DNA of 64,000 nt from Opitutus sp. (GTDB lineage Bacteria; Verrucomicrobiota; Verrucomicrobiia; Opitutales; Opitutaceae), in assembly GCA_024707325.1 (NCBI GenBank), contig JANPZY010000001.1:992001-1056000 (forward strand), in the 5' to 3' direction. Below are positions 54,492 to 63,969 of the stretch, piece after piece. Under the pieces are notes generated by a model. The model did not search any database, was not told the origin of the DNA, and saw only the letters and a list, made by a program, of their open reading frames with translations. The stretch's first letter is position 1. Every line of letters starts with the position of its first letter. Both the position numbers and the translations under genes were made by a program.

Positions 54492-55697
54492 TCAGTATTC
54501 CCGTAGGAGCTCGAGCATCGCGCGGTCGAGTTTGTGGCCGTGGAAATTCTCGTAGGCGACATCGGTGCGCTCGCTGTCCATCACGCCGAAGCTGCCGCGA
54601 AAATTCCACATCGCCCAGCCCCACCCGGCTTGTTTCCAGAGGCCGAGCAGCTCGCGGAGCCACGCGAGCGTGACTTTGTGCGGCGTGTGATTGTGCGCGC
54701 CGAATTCGCCGACGTGCACTCCGACGCCCATCGCCTCGAGCTCCTTCCACGGGCGGATGAGCTGGTGCTGCAGTCGCGCGGTGTTCCAATCGCCGGTGAG
54801 CACGGGATCGTCGGCGAGACGCTGGATGATTTCGTTTTCGGGATAGTAGCTCTTGAACTGCTGCATCGCCTGACGATCGGACTCGGCGGACTCCGGCGTG
54901 GCCGCCGAAGGCCACGTGGGCTCGGGCCATTTGTCGGAGCCTTCCACCCAACCGGCTTTCCAGTGCGTCAGCGTAAACGGTTCGTAACCGCGCGTGCTTT
55001 GCGCGATGCCGAGCTGTGCGAGCGCGGGCACGGGCACGCGACCCCAGTAAAGTCCGTCGGCGATCACGAGGCGGTCGGGGCTTTCGGCGCGAATGCCTTC
55101 GACGAGCGCCTTCGCGACGCGGAAGTAGGTGGCGTCGTCGAGCATCTCGTTCTCGTTCTTCGTCGCGGGTTCGTTGACGAGATCGAAGCTGAGCTGGTCG
55201 TTGGGAATGCCTTTGTAGCGCTGCGCGAAATGGCGCCAGTGATACACGCAGGCTTCGAGCGCTTCGCTGTCGGTCCAGAGATTGAACGGCTCCTTCTCCG
55301 ACGCATCGACCGAGTAGCCGGGCGCGCGGTGGAAATTGAGCGAGACGTGAATGCCGTAGCGGCGGCCGAACTCGATCGCCTCGTCGATCTCCTTCATCAC
55401 CGGTTCGCGAATCTCGCGCCAGTTCTGCGGGCTCGACCAGCAGTGATACGACATCGGGAGCCGCACGAAATTGAAACCCCACTCGGCGAGCCACGCGAAG
55501 TCCTGCTCGCGGAAGCGCACGTTCTCGACGCGCGCGATGAATTTCTCGAGCAGGTTGAAGCCGCGCCAGCGCGGGAGTTTTTGCGGCGTGGGCATCGGGA
55601 GCTTGGGCGCGGTCGCAGCCGCGGCAAATGCGTGAGGCTCGATCATGGTGGCGGCAGCGGCGACGGAGACAGTCTTGAGGAAATCGCGACGATTCAT
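54492..55697 (-). CDS. GH5 family cellulase-type glycoside hydrolase
   Basis: A 401-aa exported TIM-barrel hydrolase. MNRRDFLKTVSVAAAATM is a Tat-type signal with the twin arginine. WRGFNLLEKF, WGFNFVRLPMSYHCW and LNFHRAPGYSV are family blocks. E176 in DLVNEPAT is the acid/base and E331 in GEFGAHN the nucleophile; AMWNFRGSFGVMDS closes the barrel. It likely acts on beta-glucans or mannans outside the cytoplasm, complementing the convergent GH9 enzyme. Confidence 0.92.
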   Translation of the reverse strand: MNRRDFLKTVSVAAAATMIEPHAFAAAATAPKLPMPTPQKLPRWRGFNLLEKFIARVENVRFREQDFAWLAEWGFNFVRLPMSYHCWSSPQNWREIREPVMKEIDEAIEFGRRYGIHVSLNFHRAPGYSVDASEKEPFNLWTDSEALEACVYHWRHFAQRYKGIPNDQLSFDLVNEPATKNENEMLDDATYFRVAKALVEGIRAESPDRLVIADGLYWGRVPVPALAQLGIAQSTRGYEPFTLTHWKAGWVEGSDKWPEPTWPSAATPESAESDRQAMQQFKSYYPENEIIQRLADDPVLTGDWNTARLQHQLIRPWKELEAMGVGVHVGEFGAHNHTPHKVTLAWLRELLGLWKQAGWGWAMWNFRGSFGVMDSERTDVAYENFHGHKLDRAMLELLREY

Positions 55698-55938
55698 GGG
55701 ACGCAGGGGTTGAGGGGTGACAGACCTGACGAAGAGACGATCGGGAAGTTCCGACCGAGCGAGTGAAACCGCGAATGAACGCAAATCGACGCGAATTCAA
55801 ACCAGGCGCCCGTAATTGCTGCGCTCCTTATCCGCGCTCGTGATGCGTCCATTCGCGGCTGGCATTTCATCGGCATTCCTTCGCGATCCGTCCAGCGGGC
55901 AGCTTGCATTTGCTTTCCGCGCCGCAAACGCTGGGCGC

Positions 55939-57664
55939 ATGATGTCCGCCATGAGATTGCGCGCGTGGAGCTTCGGTGCGGTCGCCGCGCTCGGGTTGTG
56001 CTCCGCTGGTTCCGCGGAGGCGAAGATTCCGGTGACAAATCGTCCGGTGAACAACGCGCCGGGCGTGTTTCGTTTCGCGATTCTCAGCGACCGCACCGGC
56101 GAGATGCGTCCGGGCATCTTCGAGGACGCGGTCACGAAGGTGAACATGCTGCAGCCGGAATTCGTGATGTCGGTCGGCGATCTCATCAACGGCTACACCA
56201 AAAATCCGAAGACCTGGGACGCGCAGTGGCGCGAGTTCGAGGCGATCGTGGAGCGGTTGCAGATGCCGTTCTACTACGTGCCGGGCAATCACGACATCAC
56301 CAACGCGAAGCTGCGCGCCGAGTGGAAGCGGCGTCGCGGCGATCCGTATTTCAGCTTCGTTTACCAGAACGTGCTCTTCCTCTGTCTCGACAGCGACGAG
56401 ATCTCCGCCGGCGACAAGGGCGGCTTCGGTCCCGAGCAGATCGCGTGGGCGACGAAGACGCTCGAGGCCCACCAGGACGTGCGCTGGACGCTCCTGTTTT
56501 TCCATCGCCCGCTGTGGATGGCGAAGGACATGCGCGGCTTCGAAAAAAATCGAAACGGCCCTCCAGGGCCGCAACTACACGGTCTTCACCGCGCACTGGC
56601 ACCGCTATCTGCAACGCGAGCGCAAGGGCATGCGCCACTACGTGCTCGCGACGACCGGCGGCGGCTCGAAGCTGCGCGGCGCCTCGGTCGGCGAGTTCGA
56701 TCACGTTACGTGGGTCACGATGAAACCCGAGGGACCGTCGGTCGTGCACCTCGAGCTCAGCGGCATCATTCGCGACGACATCGTGTCGTCCGCCAACGAA
56801 GAGCAGGTGGATACGCTGCGCAGCGGCAAGTGGCTCGACGTGCCGGCGTTCACGCAGGACGAGCCGCTGCTGCGCGAAGCGGAGCTGCCGATCAAACTCA
56901 CCAACCCGCACAAACAGCCGTTGCGCGTCACGGGGAAACTGCACGGCACCGACGCCGTGCGCTTCGAGCCCGCTGCGGTCGATGTGACGGTGCCCGCCAA
57001 CGGCAACATCACCGTGCCCGTGCGCCTGATCGCGAATCGCGACCCCGTTTCCATTCACGAACTCAACGAAGCCGATTTCTCCGTCACGTTGCAGGCGACG
57101 TATGCGCTGAAAAGCGGCGACGTAACGATCGCCGACACGCGCCGCGTGCAACTCGACTGGCTGCGCACCCTCGAACGCAGCGACACCGCGCCGACGATCG
57201 ATGGCGATCTGCGCGAGTGGCCGAAGGATGCGCTCACCACGATCAAAGCGCCCGTGATCACCGCGGCCGCGACGCGCTGGGACGGGCCGGGCGACGGACA
57301 TTTTCGCTTCGCTGCACGCGAGGCACAGGGGCGGCTCTTCGTCGCCGTGCAGACGGTCGACGATCGACTCGAAACGCGCGACGACGAGGATGCACCGCAG
57401 GACACGATCCTCGTGGAAGCAGTGATCGACGGAAAAACGCTCTCGATCGAAGCCGTCGCCGGGACGAAAACCGACGATCGCGCGGTGCGCGAAACGCGCA
57501 CGGGACTCGTCGGCGAGTTTTCGTTTCCGCTGCCCGCCACGCGCGGACCGATCCGGCTCAATGTCGGCATGCGCGACCGCGATCGCGGCATCAAATCCAC
57601 CGTGATGTGGTGGCGCGATCCCAGCGTGCCCGAACTCGGTCGTTTCCGTCGCGCCGAACCCTGA
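55939..57664 (+). CDS. secreted metallophosphoesterase, frameshifted in this sequence
   Basis: A calcineurin-like phosphoesterase with a signal peptide (LRAWSFGAVAALGLCSAGSAEA). SVGDLING and PGNHDITN are metal-binding motifs, with FFHRPLW further on. At 56543-56549 a run of seven A breaks the frame. With one A removed it continues FEKIETALQGRNYTVFTAHWHRYL and on to the beta-rich C-terminal half, which includes a DOMON/CBM9-like region (APTIDGDLREWPKDA). The total is about 575 residues. The physiological substrate is unknown. Confidence 0.8.
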
Positions 57665-57705
57665 GTGCGACGGAGCCTCTCTCTCTTTGCTTTCTTTTCC
57701 CCCAC

Positions 57706-58696
57706 ATGCACCTCCCCCACCTGACCCGACTCCTCACGCCTGTTCTGTCGTTGCTCGCTCTCGCCGTTGCGCCGTTCGCGCATGCGACGGAGTTTTCACC
57801 GCGCCGGCCGGGCGATTTCACGCTTGGTCCCGACTCGCTCCCTCAACCGGGCGTGTCTGCAGGCAAGCTCGAGGGTCCGCTCGAGTGGCGCAGCGCGATC
57901 ATTCCCGGCACGGTGCGCCGCTACTGGATTTGGGTGCCCGACAACTACACGGCGGAGAAACCCGCGCGTGTATTGGTTTTTCATGACGGCCAGCGCGCGA
58001 CGAATCCCGGCGGGGCGCTCCGCGTGCCGCAGGTCCTCGCCAATCTCGTTCACAAGGGCGAGATCCCCGTGACGATCGGCGTGTTCATCACGCCGGGTCA
58101 TCGCGCCGAGCGCTACCCAGATGATCTCGGCATGAGCAATCCCAACAACCGCGCCGAAGAATACGACGTGCTCGGCGACACCTACGCGCGCATGGTCGTG
58201 GAGGAGATTTTGCCCGAAGTCGGAAAACGCTACCGCCTCTCCGACGATCCGCATCACCGCATCGTCGGCGGCACGAGCAGCGGCGCGATCTGCGCGTTCA
58301 CGATGGCGTGGGAGCGGCCGGATCAATTTCGCAATGTGATCAGTTTCATCGGCAGCTACGTAGGCATCGCGTATCGTGCGGGCGCCGATGGCAAACCCGC
58401 GCGCATCGGCGGCGATCTCTATCCGACGCTGATCCGGAAAAATCCGCCGAAGCCGCTCACGGTGTTCCTGCAGGATGGCTCCAACGATCTCTCGAACGAG
58501 CACGGCGACTGGTTCCTCGCGAATCAGCAGATCCTCTCCGCGCTCACCTACGCCAATGCCGCCGCCGACAAACGCGGTCTCACCGGACCGCGTTATCGCT
58601 TCGCGCACGTGGACCGACGGGCGTCACTCCGACGACCACGGTGGCGCGCTGTTGCCCGACGTTCTCCGCTGGATGTGGGGCAGCGACGCACGCTGA
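57706..58696 (+). CDS. secreted alpha/beta-hydrolase esterase (enterochelin-esterase-like), frameshifted near its end
   Basis: An exported esterase of about 330 aa. The signal peptide PVLSLLALAVAPFAHA is followed by RRYWIWVPDNYTAEKPARVLVFHDG and the nucleophile elbow GGTSSGAICA. At 58608-58612 (GTGG) two bases seem missing: with GTGTGG the frame continues VWTDGRHSDDHGGALLPDVLRWMWG to a stop at 58696, restoring the catalytic His region. Without this the frame runs on into the next gene. It may deacetylate or deferuloylate plant polysaccharide. Confidence 0.8.
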
Positions 58697-58725
58697 TCCG
58701 CACGCTTGCTCCGCCACTTCGCGCC

Positions 58726-60276
58726 ATGGATCGCCAGCATCCGCCCGTCCAAGCTCCGTTCGACGAAGCCAGTCACGCCGCCCGCGCAGCCATCGAACAA
58801 CCTCGCGAGTATGGCCTGCGCCACTGGTCCGGCTGGATTCTCGGGCTCGGGCTGCTCGTGCTCACGCTGCTCGTGGATCCGCCGGAGGGACTGAGTCTCG
58901 CCGGCTGGCGCACGGCGGGTGTCGCGGCGTTGATGGCGGTGTGGTGGATGTCCGAGGCGGTGCCGATTCCCGTGACGGCGCTGCTGCCGCTCGTGTTGTT
59001 TCCCGCGCTCGGGATCGGCGTCGTGCGCGACGCGGCCGCGCCTTACGCGAATCCGCTGATCTTTCTGTTCTTCGGTGGTTTCATCATCGCACTCGCGATG
59101 CAGCGGTGGAATCTGCACCGCCGCGTCGCGGTGAACCTCATCGCCACGCTCGGCACGCAGCCGCGCCGGATCGTCGGAGGCTTTCTGCTCTCGTCGGCGC
59201 TCATCAGCATGTGGGTGAGCAACACCGCCACGGCGCTCATGATGCTGCCGATCGCGCTCTCTGTCGTGCAACTGATCCCCGCCGACCAGCGCACGAGTCC
59301 GGCGCTGCGCGCGCTGCCGATCGCACTCATGCTCGCCGTGGCCTACGGCGCGACCACGGGCGGCATGGCGACACTGATCGGCACGCCGCCCAATGCGTTG
59401 CTCGCCGGCTTCATGGACGATGTTTACGGGATCCGGATCGGTTTCGGACAATGGATGCTGCTCGGCACTCCCGTGACACTTGTCACCATCCCGGTCGTTT
59501 ATCTCGTGCTCACGCGCGTCTCTTTCCGACTCGGCTCGGCGGAGATTCCCGGTCTTCACGAATTGCTCGACGCCGAGCGCGCCCGTCTCGGTCGTTTTAG
59601 TCGCGGCGAGATCGCAGTGATGCTCATCTTCACGCTCACCGCGCTCGCGTGGATTTTTCAGCCGCTGATCGCCCGCGTGCTCCCGCTCGCGACCGACACG
59701 ATGATCGCAATGACCGGCGCGATCCTGCTTTTCCTCATCCCACTCAACCTCCGCAAAGGAGAGTTCGTGATGGACTGGGAATCCGCCAAGGGCGTGCCGT
59801 GGGACGTGCTCCTGCTCTTCGGCGGCGGCCTGAGTCTCGCCGGTGCGATCGAAAAGCACGGCGTATCCAAATACCTGGGACAACTCTCCCAGAGCCTCGA
59901 TGCCGTGCCCGTGATCGCGGCGGTCGCGATCATCTGCTTCGGCATCCTCATGCTCACCGAGCTGACGAGCAACACGGCCACCGCCGCGGCGTTTCTGCCG
60001 GTTGCCGCCGCGATCGCGATCAGCATGGGCGAGAGCCCCTTGCTCTTCGTGATCCCCACCGCGCTTGCCGCCAACTGCGCCTACATGCTGCCGGTCGGCA
60101 CACCGCCCAACGCGATCGTCTTCGGCAGCGGCCTCGTGCGCCTGCCGGAGATGGCGCGCGCCGGCCTGCTCCTGAACCTCGCCCTCGTGCCGATCATCGT
60201 CGGCCTTCTCTGGCTGCTCGGCCGTGTGGTCTTCGGCATCGATCTCGGCGTGCTGCCCGAGTGGTCGCAGCGCTGA
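58726..60276 (+). CDS. DASS/SLC13 family anion:sodium symporter
   Basis: A 516-aa inner-membrane transporter of the divalent anion:Na+ symporter family. VWWMSEAVPIPVTALLPLVLFP, SNTATALMMLPIALS and MATLIGTPPNALLAGF form the first SNT motif region, and TELTSNTATAAAFLPVAAAIA and LPVGTPPNAIVFGSG the second. It imports dicarboxylates such as succinate, or phosphate/sulfate. An ATG at 58726 is chosen, 29 bases after the esterase stop. Open reading continuous with the esterase is an artefact of the frameshift. Confidence 0.9.
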   Translation: MDRQHPPVQAPFDEASHAARAAIEQPREYGLRHWSGWILGLGLLVLTLLVDPPEGLSLAGWRTAGVAALMAVWWMSEAVPIPVTALLPLVLFPALGIGVVRDAAAPYANPLIFLFFGGFIIALAMQRWNLHRRVAVNLIATLGTQPRRIVGGFLLSSALISMWVSNTATALMMLPIALSVVQLIPADQRTSPALRALPIALMLAVAYGATTGGMATLIGTPPNALLAGFMDDVYGIRIGFGQWMLLGTPVTLVTIPVVYLVLTRVSFRLGSAEIPGLHELLDAERARLGRFSRGEIAVMLIFTLTALAWIFQPLIARVLPLATDTMIAMTGAILLFLIPLNLRKGEFVMDWESAKGVPWDVLLLFGGGLSLAGAIEKHGVSKYLGQLSQSLDAVPVIAAVAIICFGILMLTELTSNTATAAAFLPVAAAIAISMGESPLLFVIPTALAANCAYMLPVGTPPNAIVFGSGLVRLPEMARAGLLLNLALVPIIVGLLWLLGRVVFGIDLGVLPEWSQR

Positions 60277-60472
60277 ATTTTTTCCGCCGAGCGGCGCGGG
60301 CGATTGACTCAGAGGCACGCGGGCCACAGCACCTCAACGTGTCGCGTCGTTTAAGTCTCGCGTTTAGCCCGCCGCCCATCCGGACAGCGCGACTTTTCTG
60401 GCGCCCCGCCAGGTCCGCGCCGGCACTTTCGGCCGCGCCTGCTATCGATCTTCACTGTCCACTTTCTCTTCA

Positions 60473-62752
60473 ATGGATGCTGTTAGCCTAATCCAGGATC
60501 TCGCGGTCGTCCTGCTGGCGGCCGGCCTCGCCGGTGCGATCTGCCGCCGGCTCGGCCTGTCCGTCATCGTCGGCTACCTGTTCGCCGGCATCGTGATCGG
60601 CCCTTACACGCCGCCGTTCTCGTTCATCAGCGATCCGGATCGCATCCAAACGCTCTCCCAGATCGGCCTCGTGTTCCTGATGTTCGGCATCGGTCTGGGC
60701 CTCAGCATCAGCAAGCTCGGCCGCATGGGCTGGCCCACGCTGCTCGCGACGGGTGTGGGTGCGTGCCTGATGCTGTTCCTCACCCAGGCGCTCGGCGCGG
60801 TCGCCGGCTGGAGCTCCGATCACACGCTCTTCGTCGCCGCGATGCTCATGGTGTCGAGTTCCGCAGTGATCGCGAAGGTCGTCAACGAACTCGGCCTCAG
60901 CCACGAACGCTTCGCCCAACTCGCCCTCAGCATCACCGTGCTCGAGGACGTCGTCGCGGTGGTGATGTTGACCATCCTCGCTTCGCGCGCCGGACAAGGA
61001 GAGGCCAACGTCAGCGGCCTGCTCGCCGGCATGACCGCGTTTGTCGTGCTGCTCGTCGGCGCGGGACTGCTCATGGTGCCGCGCCTTCTGAAGCGGCTCG
61101 AAGCCCGTGCCAACCCGGAGCTGCAAACGATCACGGTTGCCGGTGTGTTGTTCCTCCTCGCGATCTGTGCCGCCAAAGCCGGCTACTCGCTCGCCCTCGG
61201 CGCGTTTCTCCTCGGCGCGATGGTCGCCGAGATCCCGCAGAAGTTCGCCGTCGAGAAAGCCTTCGTCGGCATGCGCGACGTCTTCAGCAGCGTGTTCTTT
61301 GTCTCGATCGGCATGCTCATCGACGTGCGCCTGATGCTCCACGTCTGGCCGGTCGTGATCGGTATCGCGGCCTTCGCGCTCATCGGCCGCGCGATCGCCA
61401 CCACCACGGCCCTCACGCTCAGCGGCTCACGCCCGCAGGAGGCGCGGCGGGCCGGCTTGCTGCTCGGGCCGTTGGGAGAATTTTCGTTCATCATCGCCCA
61501 GCTCGGCGTGACGGCGAGCGTGCTCCCGCCCGACTACTACCCGATCGCCGTCGGCGCCTCGATCCTCACCGTCCTCCTGGTGCCCGTGATCAACCGCTAC
61601 GCCGGCGGCATCGAGCGCATCGCCAATCGCCTCGAGCCCGCCTGGATTCGACGCGCGGGCGAGGCCTATCACTCCTGGTTCGAGCAGCTGAAATCCAGCG
61701 GCGCACCCTCGATGAGCCGGCAATTCATCCGCTCGCGTCTCGTCCAGATCGCAATCGAAGCCGTCTTCGTCAGCGGCGTGCTGATCTTTTCGCGACGCCT
61801 GTTCGAAGGTCTCCTCCTGCCGCGCGCCGACGTCATCGGACTGCAACCGGTGACGCTCGCCTACATTTTCTGGATCGTGATCGCGCTGATCGTGCTCGTG
61901 CCGCTCTTCGCCATCTGGCGCAACATCGCGACCGTCGCACTCATCATCGCCGACACCAAGAGCCCCTCGGCGCTCCTTCCCGCCGGACTCGTCGAACGCA
62001 CGCTCAAAGCCGCCGGTCTCGTTCTCCTCGGCGGCTGGCTCTACGCCATCGCTCCGATCGACGACCTCGGTCCGTGGGGCTGGGTGGTGATCGGTGTGCT
62101 CGCCCTCGTCATGGTCACGGTGTTTTCGCACCGTCTCATCTACTGGCACAGCCACTGGCAGACCACCGTGCGCGACGTGCTTGCGGAAGATCCCGATGCG
62201 CCCCAGCGCAACTCCGTGGACCGCCTCGAACGCGATAACGACCTCGCCTCCTGGAACGTGCGCCTCGGCGATTGCGTCGTGCCCGACGGCGCACGCTACG
62301 CCGGCAGCACGCTGGCCGACCTCGCGATTCCTTCGCGCTTCGGTTGCACGATCCTCGAAATCGAGCGCAACGGTATCGTCATCACCGCGATTCGTCCCGA
62401 CATCCGCTTCTATCCCGGCGACCGCCTTCTCCTGCTCGGCCGGCCCGAGCAGATCAGCGCCGCCTGCGATTTTCTGACCAAGGAAACGCACACCCGCGAC
62501 GAATCCGAAGAATTTCACGGCACCGTTCTCGAGACGTTTTCGATTCCCGCCACGCCGCGCACCGGCCACACGCTCGCCGAGCTGCGCATCGCGCAGGAAA
62601 CCGGTGTGCGCATCGTCGGCATCCGACGCGGCGACCAGACCATCATCGCCCCCTCCGGCGAGGAACGCCTCGAAGCGGGCGACCAGGTTCTCGTGGCCGG
62701 CACACTCGCCGAAAACCGCCGTTTCCACGTCTGGCTCGGCGCCGCCGCCTGA
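60473..62752 (+). CDS. CPA2 cation:proton antiporter with two RCK_C domains
   Basis: A 759-aa membrane protein of the Kef/YbaL type. About twelve helices begin LAVVLLAAGLAGAICRRLGL; GLVFLMFGIGLGLSISKLG and ALSITVLEDVVAVVMLTIL are the transport core. After an extra pair of helices (residues about 440-560) come two TrkA_C/RCK_C domains (SRFGCTILEIERNGIVITAI near 615 and ETGVRIVGIRRGDQTIIAPS near 705). It probably exports K+ or Na+ under ligand control. The RCK_N nucleotide-binding domain of KefB/C is missing. Confidence 0.9.
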   Translation: MDAVSLIQDLAVVLLAAGLAGAICRRLGLSVIVGYLFAGIVIGPYTPPFSFISDPDRIQTLSQIGLVFLMFGIGLGLSISKLGRMGWPTLLATGVGACLMLFLTQALGAVAGWSSDHTLFVAAMLMVSSSAVIAKVVNELGLSHERFAQLALSITVLEDVVAVVMLTILASRAGQGEANVSGLLAGMTAFVVLLVGAGLLMVPRLLKRLEARANPELQTITVAGVLFLLAICAAKAGYSLALGAFLLGAMVAEIPQKFAVEKAFVGMRDVFSSVFFVSIGMLIDVRLMLHVWPVVIGIAAFALIGRAIATTTALTLSGSRPQEARRAGLLLGPLGEFSFIIAQLGVTASVLPPDYYPIAVGASILTVLLVPVINRYAGGIERIANRLEPAWIRRAGEAYHSWFEQLKSSGAPSMSRQFIRSRLVQIAIEAVFVSGVLIFSRRLFEGLLLPRADVIGLQPVTLAYIFWIVIALIVLVPLFAIWRNIATVALIIADTKSPSALLPAGLVERTLKAAGLVLLGGWLYAIAPIDDLGPWGWVVIGVLALVMVTVFSHRLIYWHSHWQTTVRDVLAEDPDAPQRNSVDRLERDNDLASWNVRLGDCVVPDGARYAGSTLADLAIPSRFGCTILEIERNGIVITAIRPDIRFYPGDRLLLLGRPEQISAACDFLTKETHTRDESEEFHGTVLETFSIPATPRTGHTLAELRIAQETGVRIVGIRRGDQTIIAPSGEERLEAGDQVLVAGTLAENRRFHVWLGAAA

Positions 62753-62859
62753 GCGGCAACGCCGTCTCGCTCTTTCTCTCCAACGAGGCGTCAGCAGCCA
62801 AACGCGGAGAAAGAGAAAGAAGAAAGCGGAAGAGAAAGATTCTGGCATCACGCCGCTGC

Positions 62860-63014
62860 ACCTTGGCTCGACCAAGGCCGCACAACGTCCCGGCTCGCGA
62901 CGCACTAGGGCGCAACCGCGTCCGCACCTCGTCGCGACGTGGTCGCGAACATCCTCCCGACCCGTTGCGCACATGGTCGCGACCTGGGACGCATCTTGTC
63001 CCGACCCGGTCCAC
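62860..63014 (+). repeat. 22-bp tandem repeat array downstream of the CPA2 gene
   Basis: Seven units start at 62860, 62882, 62904, 62926, 62948 (23 bp, one extra A), 62971 and 62993. Copies such as ATCTTGTCCCG then ACCCGGTCCAC fit the family, but these are more diverged than in other arrays. The array fills most of the 446-base gap between two convergent genes. GAGAAAGAGAAAG repeats lie before it (62802-62840). Confidence 0.82.
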
Positions 63015-63082
63015 CCCCGGCCTCGCCCCGCGCCGCCCCTGGCGCCGCCCCAATCCCAACCTGGATCCGCTCTGCTCCGGCA

Positions 63083-63105
63083 TTTGAACCGTATTACGGT
63101 TCAAA
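63083..63105. terminator. 23-bp perfect palindrome, probable bidirectional terminator
   Basis: TTTGAACCGTA, a central T, and the exact complement TACGGTTCAAA form an odd perfect palindrome between the convergent CPA2 and thioesterase genes. Its loop-less design matches the palindromes at 1071 and 8935, though the sequence differs. The bases after it (to 63145) are locally A/T-rich. Confidence 0.5.
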
Positions 63106-63198
63106 CTGTCAGAACCAATTTGTTATCAATAATTAATGGAAGGCGGATGCGGCACGGTGGGACGCGGGGATCCGGCCGGCTGCGACGGCTCTCCGGAA

Positions 63199-63969
63199 TC
63201 ACCAGCGCAGCTCGCCCTGCGCGGCGGTTGTATCCGTATAGTCGATACCGAAGAGCGCACGGCTGGGCTCGACGGTTTGCGTGGTCACGCGGACTTCCGT
63301 GGCGTCGGCCGGAATGCCTTTGCCGAATTTCAACCGGATCTCGCGCGGACGAAGCGGCAGGCCGCGTCGCGCCAGCGCGGTCTGCAGGTAGTCAAGATAG
63401 GCGGTGTTGTTGACGTGGTGGTTCGCGTCGACGTCGGAGTAGCGCACGGTCACCGGCGTCGCGTCGCCCGCCGCATCGGGCGACGGCAGTGTGAGTGTTT
63501 CCAACGCCGGCTCGAACGCTTCCTCGAGCCGCGCCGGAAAACGTTCCGCGACGTCGCGCGGCACGCGCACGATGGCTTTCGTTTTCAGATTAACGTAGAG
63601 CCACAGCGACGAGCCGCTGATGACGAGTTCGTCGGTCGCATCGTAAACACGGAAGTCCCGATAGCCCTTGAAGGCTTTGATGCCGGTGGACCAGGTCTCG
63701 ATACGCAGGCGTTCCTCGTAGCGCGGGTAGCGGTGGATCGCGACGGCGATGCGATGGAGCACCCAGGATTCACCGCTGGTCGAGATCGCCGCCGTGCCGA
63801 CGTTGTAGCGATTGGCGTGAGCGACGGCCGCTTCCTGAAGCAGTTTGAAGACACCGGAAAGGAGCACGACTTCGTCGCGGTCGACATCGCGGTAGGACAC
63901 CACGAGATCCATCACGAGTTTGTTCGAAGCCGCGCCGGCGGCGGCCGCGCTCTCGGGCTCTACGCTCAT
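63199..63969 (-). CDS. acyl-ACP thioesterase family protein
   Basis: A 256-aa cytoplasmic double-hotdog protein like bacterial relatives of plant FatA/FatB. The first hotdog has SWVLHRIAVAIHRYPRYEERLRIETWSTG (seen as ESWVLHRIAV and LRIETWSTGI). The second has VRYSDVDANHHVNNTAYLDYL, in which the DxNxHxNN motif gives catalytic Asn and His. It would release free fatty acids from acyl-ACP. The ATG at 63969 is close to the window end, so upstream context is not visible. Confidence 0.85.
   Translation of the reverse strand: MSVEPESAAAAGAASNKLVMDLVVSYRDVDRDEVVLLSGVFKLLQEAAVAHANRYNVGTAAISTSGESWVLHRIAVAIHRYPRYEERLRIETWSTGIKAFKGYRDFRVYDATDELVISGSSLWLYVNLKTKAIVRVPRDVAERFPARLEEAFEPALETLTLPSPDAAGDATPVTVRYSDVDANHHVNNTAYLDYLQTALARRGLPLRPREIRLKFGKGIPADATEVRVTTQTVEPSRALFGIDYTDTTAAQGELRW

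Noticed and set aside
55816..60276. One continuous 1486-codon open frame on the plus strand
   Set aside because: It joins half of a phosphoesterase, a stretch of nonsense, an esterase and a DASS transporter. Each part has its own family start and end, and two small indels explain the read-through, so it is not a giant fusion protein.
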